From Noviherbaspirillum sp. Root189 (lineage in GTDB: Bacteria > Pseudomonadota > Gammaproteobacteria > Burkholderiales > Burkholderiaceae_D), in contig NZ_LMHZ01000045.1 in the NCBI RefSeq assembly GCF_001428545.1, positions 124,001 through 188,000 on the forward strand: a stretch of DNA of 64,000 nt. Direction: 5' to 3'. A model generated the notes under the pieces. The model saw only the letters and a program-made list of their open reading frames with translations. It had not been told where the DNA came from and searched no databases. The position numbers and the translations under genes were made by a program. Shown here one piece after another: positions 43,488-53,513 of this stretch (positions are counted from its first letter, which is position 1; each line of letters begins with the position of its first letter).

Positions 43488-44705
43488 TTATTTGTATTTC
43501 TTCAGTTCGAGCTTGCCGATCTGGTTGCGATGGACTTCATCCGGACCGTCAGCCAGACGCAGCGTGCGCGCCTGCGCATAAGAATACGCCAATCCGAAAT
43601 CGCTGGTCACGCCGCCGCCGCCATGCGCCTGGATCGCCCAGTCGATCACCTGGCAAGCCATGTTCGGCGCAGCGACCTTGATCATTGCAATTTCTTTGGC
43701 GGCAACTTTGTTGCCTACCGTATCCATCATGTAAGCGGCATTGAGTACCAGGAAGCGGGCCTGGTCGATCAGGATGCGCGCGTCGGCGATACGCTCCAGT
43801 GTGACGGTTTGTTCGGCCACCGGCTTGCCGAAGGCGACACGCTTGAGCGTGCGCTTGCACATATCTTCCAGCGCGCGTTCGGCAAGGCCGATCAGGCGCA
43901 TGCAGTGGTGGATGCGGCCAGGTCCCAGACGGCCTTGCGCAATTTCGAAGCCGCGACCTTCTCCGAGTAGGATGTTGGACGCCGGAACGCGAACGTTTTC
44001 AAACAGCACTTCGCCGTGACCGTGCGGAGCATCGTCATAGCCGAAGACTGGCAGGTGGCGCAGCACGGTGACGCCCGGTGTGTCGCGCGGGACGACAATC
44101 ATCGATTGCTGCAGGTGGCGGTTCGGATTAGCCGGATCGGTCTTGCCCATGAAGATAAAGACCTTGCAGCGCGGGTCGTTGGCGCCGGACGACCACCATT
44201 TGCGGCCATTGATCACATACTCGTCACCGTCGCGTACGATCGACGCTTCGATATTGGTTGCATCCGACGAGGCGACTGCCGGTTCCGTCATGGCGAAGCA
44301 AGAGCGGATCTTGCCTTCCAGCAGCGGCTGCAGCCATTGCTGCTTGAGCTCTTCGCTGGCGTAGCGCTCCAGTGTTTCCATATTGCCCGTGTCAGGCGCG
44401 GAACAGTTGAATACTTCCGCCGACCACAGCGCCCGACCCATGATTTCGCACAGCGGCGCATATTCCAGGTTGGTCAGGCCGGCGCCACGATGCGATTCGG
44501 GCAGGAACAGATTCCACAGGCCTTGCGCGCGCGCTCTTTCCTTCAGCTCTTCGATCACCACGGTAGGCACCCAAGGGTTGCCCTTGTCGCGGTTGGCCTG
44601 CACTTCCGCATAGTATCGGTCTTCATTCGGATAGACATGCTCGTCCATGAAGGCGATCAGGCGTTTCTGCAAATCTTTGACTTTGGGGCTGTACTGGAAG
44701 TCCAT
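43488..44705 (-). CDS. Acyl-CoA dehydrogenase (ACAD10/11-like)
   Basis: 405 residues of the FAD-dependent acyl-CoA dehydrogenase fold. Seen are [20 protein letters not shown], the [12 protein letters not shown] block, [15 protein letters not shown] and the C-terminal [20 protein letters not shown]. The GPDEVHR ending points to the ACAD10/11-like subgroup rather than short-chain ACADs. It oxidises acyl-CoA to enoyl-CoA with an electron-transfer flavoprotein. It follows a thioesterase gene. Genes for enoyl-CoA hydratase are absent. Confidence 0.9.
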   Translation of the reverse strand: MDFQYSPKVKDLQKRLIAFMDEHVYPNEDRYYAEVQANRDKGNPWVPTVVIEELKERARAQGLWNLFLPESHRGAGLTNLEYAPLCEIMGRALWSAEVFNCSAPDTGNMETLERYASEELKQQWLQPLLEGKIRSCFAMTEPAVASSDATNIEASIVRDGDEYVINGRKWWSSGANDPRCKVFIFMGKTDPANPNRHLQQSMIVVPRDTPGVTVLRHLPVFGYDDAPHGHGEVLFENVRVPASNILLGEGRGFEIAQGRLGPGRIHHCMRLIGLAERALEDMCKRTLKRVAFGKPVAEQTVTLERIADARILIDQARFLVLNAAYMMDTVGNKVAAKEIAMIKVAAPNMACQVIDWAIQAHGGGGVTSDFGLAYSYAQARTLRLADGPDEVHRNQIGKLELKKYK

Positions 44706-44778
44706 GGCGTGCTCCTTGTAGGTTGCGCTTTGCGCGAGTTGGGTCGTTTGAATCGGTTAGATGTTGCTGTTTCTGCTG

Positions 44779-45225
44779 CTACTGTTTCAGTTCGATATTG
44801 CGTGCCGTTGCCAGCGCCGTCGCGCACAGGCTTTCCTCACCATTTCGCACCGAGAACACCTCGGCACTGCTGACCGTGATCAGCTTGCCTGCATTGATGA
44901 CGCGTCCGCGTGCCACGAGTTTTTCGCCGTTCGCCGGTCCGACGATCTTCAAGGTACAGTCGATGCTGGCATTGATCCATCCTGGCGGAAGCAAGGTTCC
45001 AGCCGCTGCGATCGCTGCGAAATCGGCTGCGGCAAAAATGGCGGTTGCCTGCAATTGCCCCGGGCGAAAGCTGAACTGCTCGTGGTAAGGGATTTCAATT
45101 TCCACGCTCCCTGGTGCCACGCTGGAAAATTGCAAGCCCAGCGCGCGTGCCATCGGCATGGCCAGCACTGAGCGTGTCAGGGTTTCCGCATAGGCCGCGT
45201 TGGACGGCTGGTGTGTGGCTTGCAT
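44779..45225 (-). CDS. PaaI-family thioesterase
   Basis: 148 residues, hotdog fold. The block FRPGQLQATAIFAAADFAAI (about 56-75) holds the catalytic Asp, as in PaaI/DUF4442-type thioesterases; the usual HGG before it is replaced by RPGQ. Strands GSVEIEIPYHEQFSF and LVARGRVINAGK complete the fold. It would hydrolyse an acyl-CoA. It is 73 bases upstream of the ACAD gene in the same direction. Confidence 0.82.
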   Translation of the reverse strand: MQATHQPSNAAYAETLTRSVLAMPMARALGLQFSSVAPGSVEIEIPYHEQFSFRPGQLQATAIFAAADFAAIAAAGTLLPPGWINASIDCTLKIVGPANGEKLVARGRVINAGKLITVSSAEVFSVRNGEESLCATALATARNIELKQ

Positions 45226-45252
45226 GCTGTTCTCCTTGGGTGAAGAAGCGAA

Positions 45253-46083
45253 TCAGGGGGCAGTGCGGGTCGGGCTGCGTTCGTCGAGAATGTCACGCAT
45301 GCGGGTTTCGATAGCGCCCTTGATCTTCTGGTGCGGAAGGATGTAGAAACGCCCTTCCTTCACCGCATCGAGCGTGATGCGGGCGATGTCGCTGGCGCTG
45401 ATCTTGCCGGCTTGCGTTGCCTTGCGAGTCTGCTCTTCGAATCCGGCGTTGAGCGGATTGGCCTCGCCCAGCTCTGCGGGCCGGTTGCGCGCGGCATCGG
45501 CAATGCCGGTCGGCACAAAGGCCGGGCACAAGACGGAGACACCGATCGACGCCTGTTCAGCGCGCAGCTCCTGATCCAGGCATTCGGACATCGTCACGAC
45601 CGCGTGCTTGGTCGCGCAATAGATTCCGCCGCCAGGCACAGACAGCAGCCCGGCTACCGAGGAAGTATTGACGATGTGGCACTCGTCTTTCTGCTGCAGC
45701 ATGCGTGGGACGAAGCTGCGAATACCATGCGCCACGCCCATCACATTGATGCCGAGCATCCATTCCCAGTCCTGCGTGGTTGCGGTCCATAATGGACCGC
45801 CCACCAGCACGCCGGCATTGTTGAACAGCAGGTGTGAGGCGCCGAAACGTTCGTACGTCGCCACGGCGAGCTGCTCGACCTGATCCGCTTTGGCGACATC
45901 GCACTTCATCGCCAGCACAGGCGTGCCGGGTGGCAGCAGTTCGACCGTCCCCTGCAGATTCTTTTCATCGATATCGGTCAGTGCCAGCGACATGCCTTCG
46001 CCGGCACAGGCAATGGCCAGCTCACGCCCGAATCCGCTGGCGGCGCCAGTAATGACGGCGACTTTGATCTGAAGGTTTTTCAT
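45253..46083 (-). CDS. Short-chain dehydrogenase/reductase (SDR), second of three
   Basis: 276 residues. TGAASGFG at about residues 13-20, NNAG near 92, catalytic YCATK near 161. A C-terminal extension past the SDR core (QAGKISASDIARITLDAVKE) resembles the CmtB/MhpA-adjacent and Rv-type SDRs used on lipid substrates. It lies 27 bases before the thioesterase gene, so they are co-transcribed. The substrate is not evident. Confidence 0.88.
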   Translation of the reverse strand: MKNLQIKVAVITGAASGFGRELAIACAGEGMSLALTDIDEKNLQGTVELLPPGTPVLAMKCDVAKADQVEQLAVATYERFGASHLLFNNAGVLVGGPLWTATTQDWEWMLGINVMGVAHGIRSFVPRMLQQKDECHIVNTSSVAGLLSVPGGGIYCATKHAVVTMSECLDQELRAEQASIGVSVLCPAFVPTGIADAARNRPAELGEANPLNAGFEEQTRKATQAGKISASDIARITLDAVKEGRFYILPHQKIKGAIETRMRDILDERSPTRTAP

Positions 46084-46278
46084 GTGATTCGATCCTATGG
46101 GCGCGCGAAACCGATCGGCCTTTTTTGGTGGCCGATGCCTGTCATGCGCATTGATTTACCGAGTTACCGGTTGACTGAGGGATTGCAGCCGGAGGAGGTC
46201 GGCTTGGCGGGACAGGTCACCCTGCCCCGCTGCCGTTTTATTGTGTTGCTTTGTCTCCTGCCATACTCACTTCCACCT

Positions 46279-46318
46279 GCTGATTCGCTGATTCGCTGAT
46301 TCGCTGATTCGCTGATTC
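46279..46318. repeat. Five tandem copies of an 8-base repeat
   Basis: GCTGATTC is repeated five times without change in the 240-base gap between two SDR genes. The unit is not a multiple of three, and it lies outside any gene. It is a short slippage-prone array just after the stop of the third SDR gene; copy number could vary between strains. Confidence 0.85.
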
Positions 46319-46325
46319 GATCAAC

Positions 46326-47096
46326 CTAGCCGAGCAAATACCCGCCGTCGACGTTCAATGCCGTGCCCGTGGTGTAGCTGGATGCATTCGACACGAGGTA
46401 GAGCACCGCGCCGGCCATCTCGTCGGGATGCGCGACACGACGCATCGGCACGTGCGGCATCATTTTGTTAAGCACCTCGGGATTGTGCACCAGCGCCGAG
46501 GCGAACTTGGTATCGGTTGCGCCAGGCAGCAATGCATTGACCCGCACACCGGATTGCGCGCACTCCTTGGCGAATGCCTGGGTCATGGAAATCACGGCTG
46601 CCTTGGTGATCGAATAGATGCCCTGCATGTCGCCCGGGATGACGCCGTTGACCGAAGCGACGTTGACGATGCTGCCGCCGCCATTCTTTGTCATCAGCTT
46701 GATGCCATTGACCGAGCTGTAGAAGTAGCCGCGGATGTTGACGTCCAGGGTTTTCTGGAACGACGACAAGTCGGTGTCGACGATCGGGCCGAAATACGGA
46801 TTGGTGGCGGCGTTATTGACCAGGATATCGAGCCGGCCATGCTTTTCCCCGATGGCGGCGAACACCGCTTCGATCTGCGCCATCTCGCCGATGTGGCAAG
46901 CCATGGCTTCAGCCGAACCGCCGGCGTCGCGGATCGCGGCGACGACCGTTTCGCAGGATTCCACCTTGCGGCTGGAGACGATCACATGGGCGCCGTAGGC
47001 AGCAAGCGTCTTCGCGATCGATTCACCGATGCCGCGGCTGGCGCCGGTAACGAGGGCGATTTTTCCGGACAGGTCGAACAGGTTTGCGTTTGTCAT
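46326..47096 (-). CDS. Short-chain dehydrogenase/reductase (SDR), third of three
   Basis: 256 residues from the ATG at 47096; an upstream in-frame ATG at 47153 lies inside the phosphatase gene and is less likely. TGASRGIG near residue 15-22, NNAA near 92 (the usual NNAG has Ala), YSITK near 160 as catalytic pair. Ends in TGTALNVDGGYLLG. It begins eight bases after the phosphatase stop, so is co-transcribed. Confidence 0.88.
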   Translation of the reverse strand: MTNANLFDLSGKIALVTGASRGIGESIAKTLAAYGAHVIVSSRKVESCETVVAAIRDAGGSAEAMACHIGEMAQIEAVFAAIGEKHGRLDILVNNAATNPYFGPIVDTDLSSFQKTLDVNIRGYFYSSVNGIKLMTKNGGGSIVNVASVNGVIPGDMQGIYSITKAAVISMTQAFAKECAQSGVRVNALLPGATDTKFASALVHNPEVLNKMMPHVPMRRVAHPDEMAGAVLYLVSNASSYTTGTALNVDGGYLLG

Positions 47097-47103
47097 GCTG
47101 GTC

Positions 47104-47811
47104 CTAACGATAGGTAATGGTGTGAGGTTTGCCCAGCCATTCGAGATGGGCATAGCTGTTGAGGGTACTGAGGGTGACGCGGCCCGGCTGGAACAGCAGC
47201 TTGGTCACCGCGCAGTTCACCAGCGTCCAGTTGAGTTCGGCCACCTGCTTGTCCTGCAAGCCAAGCACATGCTGGCAGATGGTGGAAATCGTGCCACCCG
47301 ACGTAAATACAATGATGCTCTGCGACTTTTCCGCGCCATCCATCACGCGACGCAATGCGCCGACGCAGCGCTGCTTGAATGCCGGCCAGGGTTCGCGATA
47401 TTCACGGTCGTACTCGCCGCTCATCCAGCGCGACATCGATACCTGGAAGATATCCTGGAAGGCGTATTTAGCTTTTGGGCTGGAGGTAAGGAAGCGCTTC
47501 ACCTCGTCCGGGTCGTCAAAATCCGGCCGGTGGCGCACCATGATCTCGTGGTGGTCATATTCATTGAAATCAGGATCGGTCAGCCATTCAGTATTGACTC
47601 GATGAGATTTCGGCAATACCGCGAGGCAGGCGTCGGCAGTCTGGCGATGGCGCTTCATGCCGCCGGTAACAACACAATCGAAGGTCTGATGGGTACTGGC
47701 GAACCATTCGCCCAGCAAGCGGGCCTGCTCGTGGCCCAGCTCGGACAACTGGTCGTAGTTCGCACTACCGAATGAAGCTTGTCCATGGCGGACGAGGTAG
47801 ATCTGTCCCAT
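47104..47811 (-). CDS. Histidine phosphatase family protein
   Basis: 235 residues of the phosphoglycerate-mutase-like superfamily. The active-site RHGQASFG is at residues 8-15, and SQSIIVFTSGGTIS near 175-188 supplies the distal end, where the usual second His is replaced by TSGG. This replacement is worth checking. First gene of the leftward lipid cluster, divergent from the LysR gene by about 105 bases. Its substrate is unknown; it is probably not a glycolytic mutase. Confidence 0.85.
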   Translation of the reverse strand: MGQIYLVRHGQASFGSANYDQLSELGHEQARLLGEWFASTHQTFDCVVTGGMKRHRQTADACLAVLPKSHRVNTEWLTDPDFNEYDHHEIMVRHRPDFDDPDEVKRFLTSSPKAKYAFQDIFQVSMSRWMSGEYDREYREPWPAFKQRCVGALRRVMDGAEKSQSIIVFTSGGTISTICQHVLGLQDKQVAELNWTLVNCAVTKLLFQPGRVTLSTLNSYAHLEWLGKPHTITYR

Positions 47812-47916
47812 TGCGTACTTCCCTTGGCTAACCGCCTGAATAGCGGGTTGTGAAGAGCATATCGCTACGGTTAGAATCTATCAAATGAATAGTTATTATC
47901 ACCATCCATAAATTCC

Positions 47917-48819
47917 ATGCATATATCCCGGGTCGACCTCAACCTGTTCATCGTCTTCGATGCGATCTATACCGAAGGCAGCGTGACACGTGCGAGCCAG
48001 AAGCTGAACCTTACGCAACCGGCGATCAGCCATGCACTGGGCAGGCTGCGTCAGATGTTTGACGATCCTTTATTCGTGCGTCAGGGGCATACGATGGTGT
48101 CCACCCCGCTGGCACGGACCATCATCGATCCAATCCGCAGGTCGCTGCGGGGCCTGGAAGTCACCTTGAACGGCGTGCATAGTTTCGAACCGGCAACCGC
48201 GCACAAGCGCTTCAACATCGCCTTGCGCGATGTGCTGGAAGCGACCATCCTGCCTCCGCTGATGCTGCGCATGCGCGATAGCGCGCCAATGGTGGATCTT
48301 GCTGCCAGCCATGTCGAACGACGTGAACTGGAAACCGAACTGGCCGCCGGCACGCTGGACGGCGCAATCGATGTCTTGCTGCCGCTATCGAGCGACATCA
48401 TGCATACCCGCATCTATAGCGATGCAACGGTGGTGGTCGCGCGCAAGGGCCATCCCGACATCGACGGCGCGCTCGACATCGATACCTACATGAAGCAGGA
48501 CCATATCCTCGCAAGCTCGCGTCGCCGTGGCCCCGGACTGGAGGATTTCGAACTGAGCCGGATCGGCCTGGAGCGGCATATCCGGCTGCGCTGCCAGCAT
48601 TATTTTGCCGCTTGCCGTGTGGTCAGCCAGACCGACATGGTACTGACCATGCCCGGCCGCTATGCGCATATCGCGAACCGGCAGTTTGACAATCAGATCC
48701 TGCCGTTTCCTGTTGAAGTACCGGCCTTCGATGTGTTTCTGTACTGGCATGCCAATGTCGACAAGGACCCTGCCAACATCTGGTTCCGCGAACAGGTGAT
48801 GCAGTCGGTTCACGACTGA
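47917..48819 (+). CDS. LysR-family transcriptional regulator
   Basis: 300 residues. Winged-helix domain SVTRASQKLNLTQPAISHAL at about residues 22-41, then the LysR effector-binding domain. Divergent from the seven-gene lipid cluster, so it is its likely regulator. The ATG is preceded by AATTCC, with no strong ribosome site. Its co-inducer is presumably an acyl-CoA-related compound; this is inferred only from position. Confidence 0.9.
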   Translation: MHISRVDLNLFIVFDAIYTEGSVTRASQKLNLTQPAISHALGRLRQMFDDPLFVRQGHTMVSTPLARTIIDPIRRSLRGLEVTLNGVHSFEPATAHKRFNIALRDVLEATILPPLMLRMRDSAPMVDLAASHVERRELETELAAGTLDGAIDVLLPLSSDIMHTRIYSDATVVVARKGHPDIDGALDIDTYMKQDHILASSRRRGPGLEDFELSRIGLERHIRLRCQHYFAACRVVSQTDMVLTMPGRYAHIANRQFDNQILPFPVEVPAFDVFLYWHANVDKDPANIWFREQVMQSVHD

Positions 48820-48859
48820 GCGCGTGTTAGCCGCATCAGGTTGAAGCTGCCTTTCAGCC

Positions 48860-50251
48860 TTAGCGCGGACCAATCATTTCTTCTGCCCTCACCCATTTGT
48901 CAAAATCCTGCTCGCTCACAAAGCCGAGCGTCAACGCGGCTTCTTTGAGCGTCGTGCCATCATGATGCGCACGCTTGGCGATCTGGGCAGCCTTGTCGTA
49001 GCCGATATGCGGCGCCAATGCGGTCACCAGCATCAGCGAGCGCCCCATCAATTCCGAGATACGATCGCGGTTGGCTTCGATGCCACGCGCGCAATGCTCT
49101 TCAAAGCTCAGCATGCCATCCGCGAGCAGGCGTACGCTCTGCAGGAAGTTATGCGCGATCATTGGCTTGAAAACGTTCAATTCAAAATTGCCGGATGCAC
49201 CGCCAAAATTGATCGCGACGTCGTTGCCAAACACCTGGCAACACAACATGGTCATCGCTTCGCATTGTGTGGGATTAACCTTGCCCGGCATGATGGAGCT
49301 GCCGGGTTCGTTTTCCGGAATGGTGATTTCACCGAGTCCCGAGCGTGGTCCGGAAGCAAGCCAGCGTACATCATTGGCGATCTTCATCAATGCAGCGGCC
49401 AGGGTCTTGAAGGCACCGTGCGCGGCAAGCATCGCTTCGTGCCCAGCCAGTGCGGCAAACTTGTTGGACGCGCTCTTGAACGGCAATTTGAGTTCGCGCG
49501 ATAGTTCGGCAGCGACGCGGTCGCCGAATTCACGATGGGTATTGAGCCCGGTTCCGACCGCCGTACCGCCCACGGCAAGTTCGCACAAGGCCGGCAACAT
49601 CGACGATACGAACGCTTGCGCATGATCCAGTTGAGCAACATAACCGGAAAATTCCTGGCCCAGCGTCAATGGCGTCGCATCCTGCAAATGCGTACGCCCG
49701 ATTTTGACGATGTCGTCGAACGATGAAGATTTGCTCGCGAGTGTGGAGCGCAACTGTTCGAGCGCCGGCACCAGTGTCGACGCAACAGTCGATGCCGCTG
49801 CAACATGCATGGCGGTGGGAAAGATATCGTTCGACGACTGTCCCATGTTGACGTCATCGTTCGGATGCACCAGGCGTTCCTGCCCGCGTTTGCCGCCTAA
49901 CAATTCGGATGCGCGATTGGCAAGCACCTCGTTCATGTTCATGTTGCTCTGGGTACCGGATCCGGTCTGCCATACCGACAATGGAAATTCCTGATCATGC
50001 CGGCCTGCAATCACCTCATCGGCTGCTTCGATGATCGCTTCCGCCTTTTTTGCATCAAGCTGGCCGAGGTCGCGATTGACGACGGCGCAAGCGCGCTTGA
50101 CCTGCGCCAGTGCCAGCACGAGACTGGACGGCATCCTTTCGGTGGATATATGGAAATGATGCAGCGAGCGCTGCGTCTGCGCACCCCATAGCCGGTCGGC
50201 CGGAACATCGATCGGGCCAAAGGTATCGCGTTCGGTTCGCGTATCGGTCAT
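48860..50251 (-). CDS. fumC: Class II fumarate hydratase
   Basis: 463 residues. Interconverts fumarate and L-malate in the TCA cycle. The superfamily signature [13 protein letters not shown] is at about residue 315-327, with [13 protein letters not shown] near 95-107 and [10 protein letters not shown] near 182-191. An oxygen-stable, iron-free enzyme, 463 residues as usual. Convergent with the LysR gene (40-base gap). Succinyl-CoA from the pca pathway would pass through this step. Confidence 0.96.
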   Translation of the reverse strand: MTDTRTERDTFGPIDVPADRLWGAQTQRSLHHFHISTERMPSSLVLALAQVKRACAVVNRDLGQLDAKKAEAIIEAADEVIAGRHDQEFPLSVWQTGSGTQSNMNMNEVLANRASELLGGKRGQERLVHPNDDVNMGQSSNDIFPTAMHVAAASTVASTLVPALEQLRSTLASKSSSFDDIVKIGRTHLQDATPLTLGQEFSGYVAQLDHAQAFVSSMLPALCELAVGGTAVGTGLNTHREFGDRVAAELSRELKLPFKSASNKFAALAGHEAMLAAHGAFKTLAAALMKIANDVRWLASGPRSGLGEITIPENEPGSSIMPGKVNPTQCEAMTMLCCQVFGNDVAINFGGASGNFELNVFKPMIAHNFLQSVRLLADGMLSFEEHCARGIEANRDRISELMGRSLMLVTALAPHIGYDKAAQIAKRAHHDGTTLKEAALTLGFVSEQDFDKWVRAEEMIGPR

Positions 50252-50370
50252 GCTTGCTCTCCATTAAAGGTCTTGTTTCGATCCCTGTAGGGGCAACCCT
50301 GTTCCCACAGCGCCAAAATATCCCAAGGTGATATTTTCTTCACGGAAGGCGCTTGAATGACGAACCTGAA

Positions 50371-53259
50371 TCAGCCGTCGATAGCAGCGGTCGGCAAGCC
50401 GCTGTCGCTTGTGATCAACTTGTGCCCGGTCGCCGATGCCGAAAATCTCTGAAGGAATTCTTCTGCTGGCAGCGGACGGCTAAAGTAATAACCCTGCATG
50501 TAATCGCAGCCATGTTTCTGCAGATAGGCAAGCTGCGCTTCCGTTTCCACGCCTTCGGCAATCACCTCCAGCCGCAGGCTGTGTGCGAGCGAAATGATGG
50601 AGAGCACGATGGCGGCATCGTCCGGATCGAGCGTAATATCGCGCACGAACGATTGATCGATCTTCAGCAGGTCGATGGGAAAACGCTTCAGATAAGACAA
50701 GCTGGAATAACCGGTGCCGAAGTCATCAATCGAAAGATGCACGCCGATGTCCTTCAGGTCGCGCAGGATGGCGGCCGCCACCTCGACGTCGCTCATCATC
50801 ATGCTTTCAGTCAGTTCGAGTTCGAGCAATTGCGGCGGCAGACCGGTTTCTTCAAGGATATCGCGCACGGTTGCGACCAGGTCTTGCTGGTAGAACTGGC
50901 GCGCGGACAGGTTGACCGCAATGCGCAAGCTGCCCAGGCCAGCGCGCTGCCATGCCACGCCCTGCATGCAGGCGGTACGGAGCACCCATACGCCGATCGG
51001 CACGATCAATCCCATTTCTTCCGCCAGCTCAATGAAGCGACCCGGCGGCACCGTGCCCAGCATCGGATGCTCCCAGCGTATCAATGCTTCCACGCCGACC
51101 AGGCTACCGGTCTTGAGGTTGAGCTGCGGCTGGAAGTGCAGCACGAATTCCTGCCGCTCCAATGCGTTACGCAAATCGCCTTCCATTCGAAGCCGCTCCA
51201 TCGCGCGCTCGTTCATCGCCGGCGTATAAAACTGGAAGTTATTGCGTCCAATTTCCTTGGCGCGATACATTGCAATGCCAGCATGCTTGATCAGGGTCTC
51301 GGCATCGCTTCCATCCGCTGGACACACGGCAATGCCGACACTTGAGTTCATGACGAATTCATAGGACTCCATCACGATGGGTCGCGCAGCGGCGTCCATG
51401 ATGCGCTGTACGACCGCTGCCGACAGGTGCTCTTCGGTGCGTTCGGGCAGCACCAGTACGAATTCATCCGCACTCAAGCGGGCGATGGTGTCGGTTTCAC
51501 GGACTGCGCCGCGCAGTCGTTCCGCCACAACTTTCAGCAACTGGTCGCCGGCATGATGTCCGAGCGTATCGTTGACGAACTTGAAGCGGTCGAGATTGAA
51601 AAACAGTACCCATACCGGATGGCCATAGCGTTCCGCATACGCACTGGCCTGACGCAACCGGTCCTGCAGCAGGTTGCGGTTGGCGAGACCGGTCAGCGTG
51701 TCGCGATTGGCCTGGAACTCAAGCTCGGCCTGATAGCGTTTGGTCGCGGTGATGTCGTTCAGGGACACCACGAAATGATTGATCTCGCCGGAATCATCGC
51801 GTACCGGCCCCAAATAGACGTCGCTCCAGAACATGCGACCGTCCTTGCGGTAGTTACGCAATGAAAAGCGCGATTCACGCTTTTCCCGGACGGCTGCGCG
51901 GATTTCCTGGATTGCAGGCTGGTCATGATCATCGGCCCACAACAGGCTGCAGCTGCGGCCGATGACATCGCTCGACGCATAGCCGGTAATGCGTTCGAAG
52001 GCGGGATTGACGTACTGGATCGGATAGTGCGGCGCCTGCGCAGTGGTGATGATGATGGCGTTCGCACTGGCTTCGATCGCGCGTTGGCGCAAATTGAGCG
52101 CATCTTCGACACGGCGACGTGCAGCGATATCCTCTTTCAGCATGGCATTGGCCAGACTCAGTTCCGAGGTACGCTGCTCCACCAGTCGCTGGACGCGCCG
52201 CGAGCGCGACGCCAGGGTATGCACATAGGCGGCGATCAGGAAACTGACGAGAATGCCGCCAATCAGTGTCGCCAGCGAGCCGTTATGGCGTTCGGTAAAT
52301 AGCTGGGCGCTGCGCGAAACGACAATCTTCCAGGGCCTCCCGGCAACATCGAAGTCATGGATGATGGGGTCGGGACGATCATGGAACAGCCAGTTTGGGA
52401 TGCCGGCAAACGGCGACTGGCGGCTTTCGGCTGGGACCGCAAGCTTACGGAATGCGAGATGGCGGTCGTCCGCTTCACCATTCGCATAGACGCTGATATC
52501 CAGGGATGCATCGTTCAGCATGCCGTTCTCGCCAAGGATCTTGTCAATCAGCGTGGCAGCATTGAAGACGGCGGCCGTGTCGCCAATGACGGCTTCGCGT
52601 CGCGCCTCAACGCTGTCGAGAGCAGCGCCATGCCGGTACACCGGCATCACGACCAGAAAACCGGCCACGCCGCCTCCCTGAGCCAGCGTGAGGAGCGACG
52701 TGGCCGTCGGCTGTCCGGTATCGGTGGCCCACTGCACGGCTTCTGACAGATGGGTGTTGCGTGTCACATCCAGTCCAAGTGCGGCCTCGTTGCCGGTCAG
52801 CGGCTCGATATAGTCGACCACGAGGTGACCGGTCGCGACTTTGGTGGGAACGGCGCGACCATTTTCAAGCTCGTTCATCACGTAGCCGGGATAGAGGCGG
52901 CGCATGCCTTCCTCGTAGGAGATGCGCTGATCTTCCGCCACTAGCCGATGGAAATTGAATGCCTGTACATAGGAATGCCGCTGCAGCAAAGGCAAGGTGA
53001 AGAGACGAAACTGTTCGCGGCTGACCGGCTCGAAGGTAGTGAACACCTGGTTAAGCATCTTGACGACCTGTATGGTCTGGTCAAGTTGCTGCTGGATCGT
53101 CAGTATACGAACATTTGCACGCTGCTGGAAGTCGAGTTCGATCTTGTCATGCTCGAGACGCCGCATGCTGACAAACAGCGCTGTTGTGGCGATCAGCCCG
53201 ACAACAAGTGCCAGCGTCGCCGCCGGGGAGAACGAAAATGACAGGCGCGGTCGGGGCAT
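50371..53259 (-). CDS. CHASE-PAS-GGDEF(degenerate)-EAL protein
   Basis: 962 residues. One helix near residues 12-32, a periplasmic CHASE domain (FNFHRLVAEDQRISYEEGMR about 98-117), and a second helix near 320-345. A coiled coil (VEQRTSELSLANAMLK) and PAS/PAC (about 375-510) follow. The GGDEF domain has the motif SADEF (596-600) where GGDEF is expected. The EAL domain is intact: EALIRWEHP, DDFGTGYSSLSYLKRFP, AEGVET. It is probably a phosphodiesterase of c-di-GMP, with GGDEF as a regulatory part. Confidence 0.92.
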   Translation of the reverse strand: MPRPRLSFSFSPAATLALVVGLIATTALFVSMRRLEHDKIELDFQQRANVRILTIQQQLDQTIQVVKMLNQVFTTFEPVSREQFRLFTLPLLQRHSYVQAFNFHRLVAEDQRISYEEGMRRLYPGYVMNELENGRAVPTKVATGHLVVDYIEPLTGNEAALGLDVTRNTHLSEAVQWATDTGQPTATSLLTLAQGGGVAGFLVVMPVYRHGAALDSVEARREAVIGDTAAVFNAATLIDKILGENGMLNDASLDISVYANGEADDRHLAFRKLAVPAESRQSPFAGIPNWLFHDRPDPIIHDFDVAGRPWKIVVSRSAQLFTERHNGSLATLIGGILVSFLIAAYVHTLASRSRRVQRLVEQRTSELSLANAMLKEDIAARRRVEDALNLRQRAIEASANAIIITTAQAPHYPIQYVNPAFERITGYASSDVIGRSCSLLWADDHDQPAIQEIRAAVREKRESRFSLRNYRKDGRMFWSDVYLGPVRDDSGEINHFVVSLNDITATKRYQAELEFQANRDTLTGLANRNLLQDRLRQASAYAERYGHPVWVLFFNLDRFKFVNDTLGHHAGDQLLKVVAERLRGAVRETDTIARLSADEFVLVLPERTEEHLSAAVVQRIMDAAARPIVMESYEFVMNSSVGIAVCPADGSDAETLIKHAGIAMYRAKEIGRNNFQFYTPAMNERAMERLRMEGDLRNALERQEFVLHFQPQLNLKTGSLVGVEALIRWEHPMLGTVPPGRFIELAEEMGLIVPIGVWVLRTACMQGVAWQRAGLGSLRIAVNLSARQFYQQDLVATVRDILEETGLPPQLLELELTESMMMSDVEVAAAILRDLKDIGVHLSIDDFGTGYSSLSYLKRFPIDLLKIDQSFVRDITLDPDDAAIVLSIISLAHSLRLEVIAEGVETEAQLAYLQKHGCDYMQGYYFSRPLPAEEFLQRFSASATGHKLITSDSGLPTAAIDG

Positions 53260-53513
53260 TCAATTTCCGGTTTGGTCTTGTGTCGGCGTGAGTCGGAGGC
53301 AGGTTGCTCAATTCACAGATCGCGTTTGCATTTGCAAGAGTAGCGGATTTATTACCGATCGGAAAGCCATTGCCGGTTTTTCCTTTCACTTCAGTGAATC
53401 GGGTATTCGGCGAGCGTCGTAGCCTTCCAACAATGTCACACCTGCTGGGAAATATGAGCGTTTTACGTTTATTCGCTTTATGGCTTTTTCGTAACCTTTG
53501 CCCGCGATAGAGT

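Noticed and set aside
50353-51345. 330-codon open frame on the plus strand
   Set aside because: Antisense to the EAL domain of the CHASE-PAS-EAL gene and without any recognisable motif.
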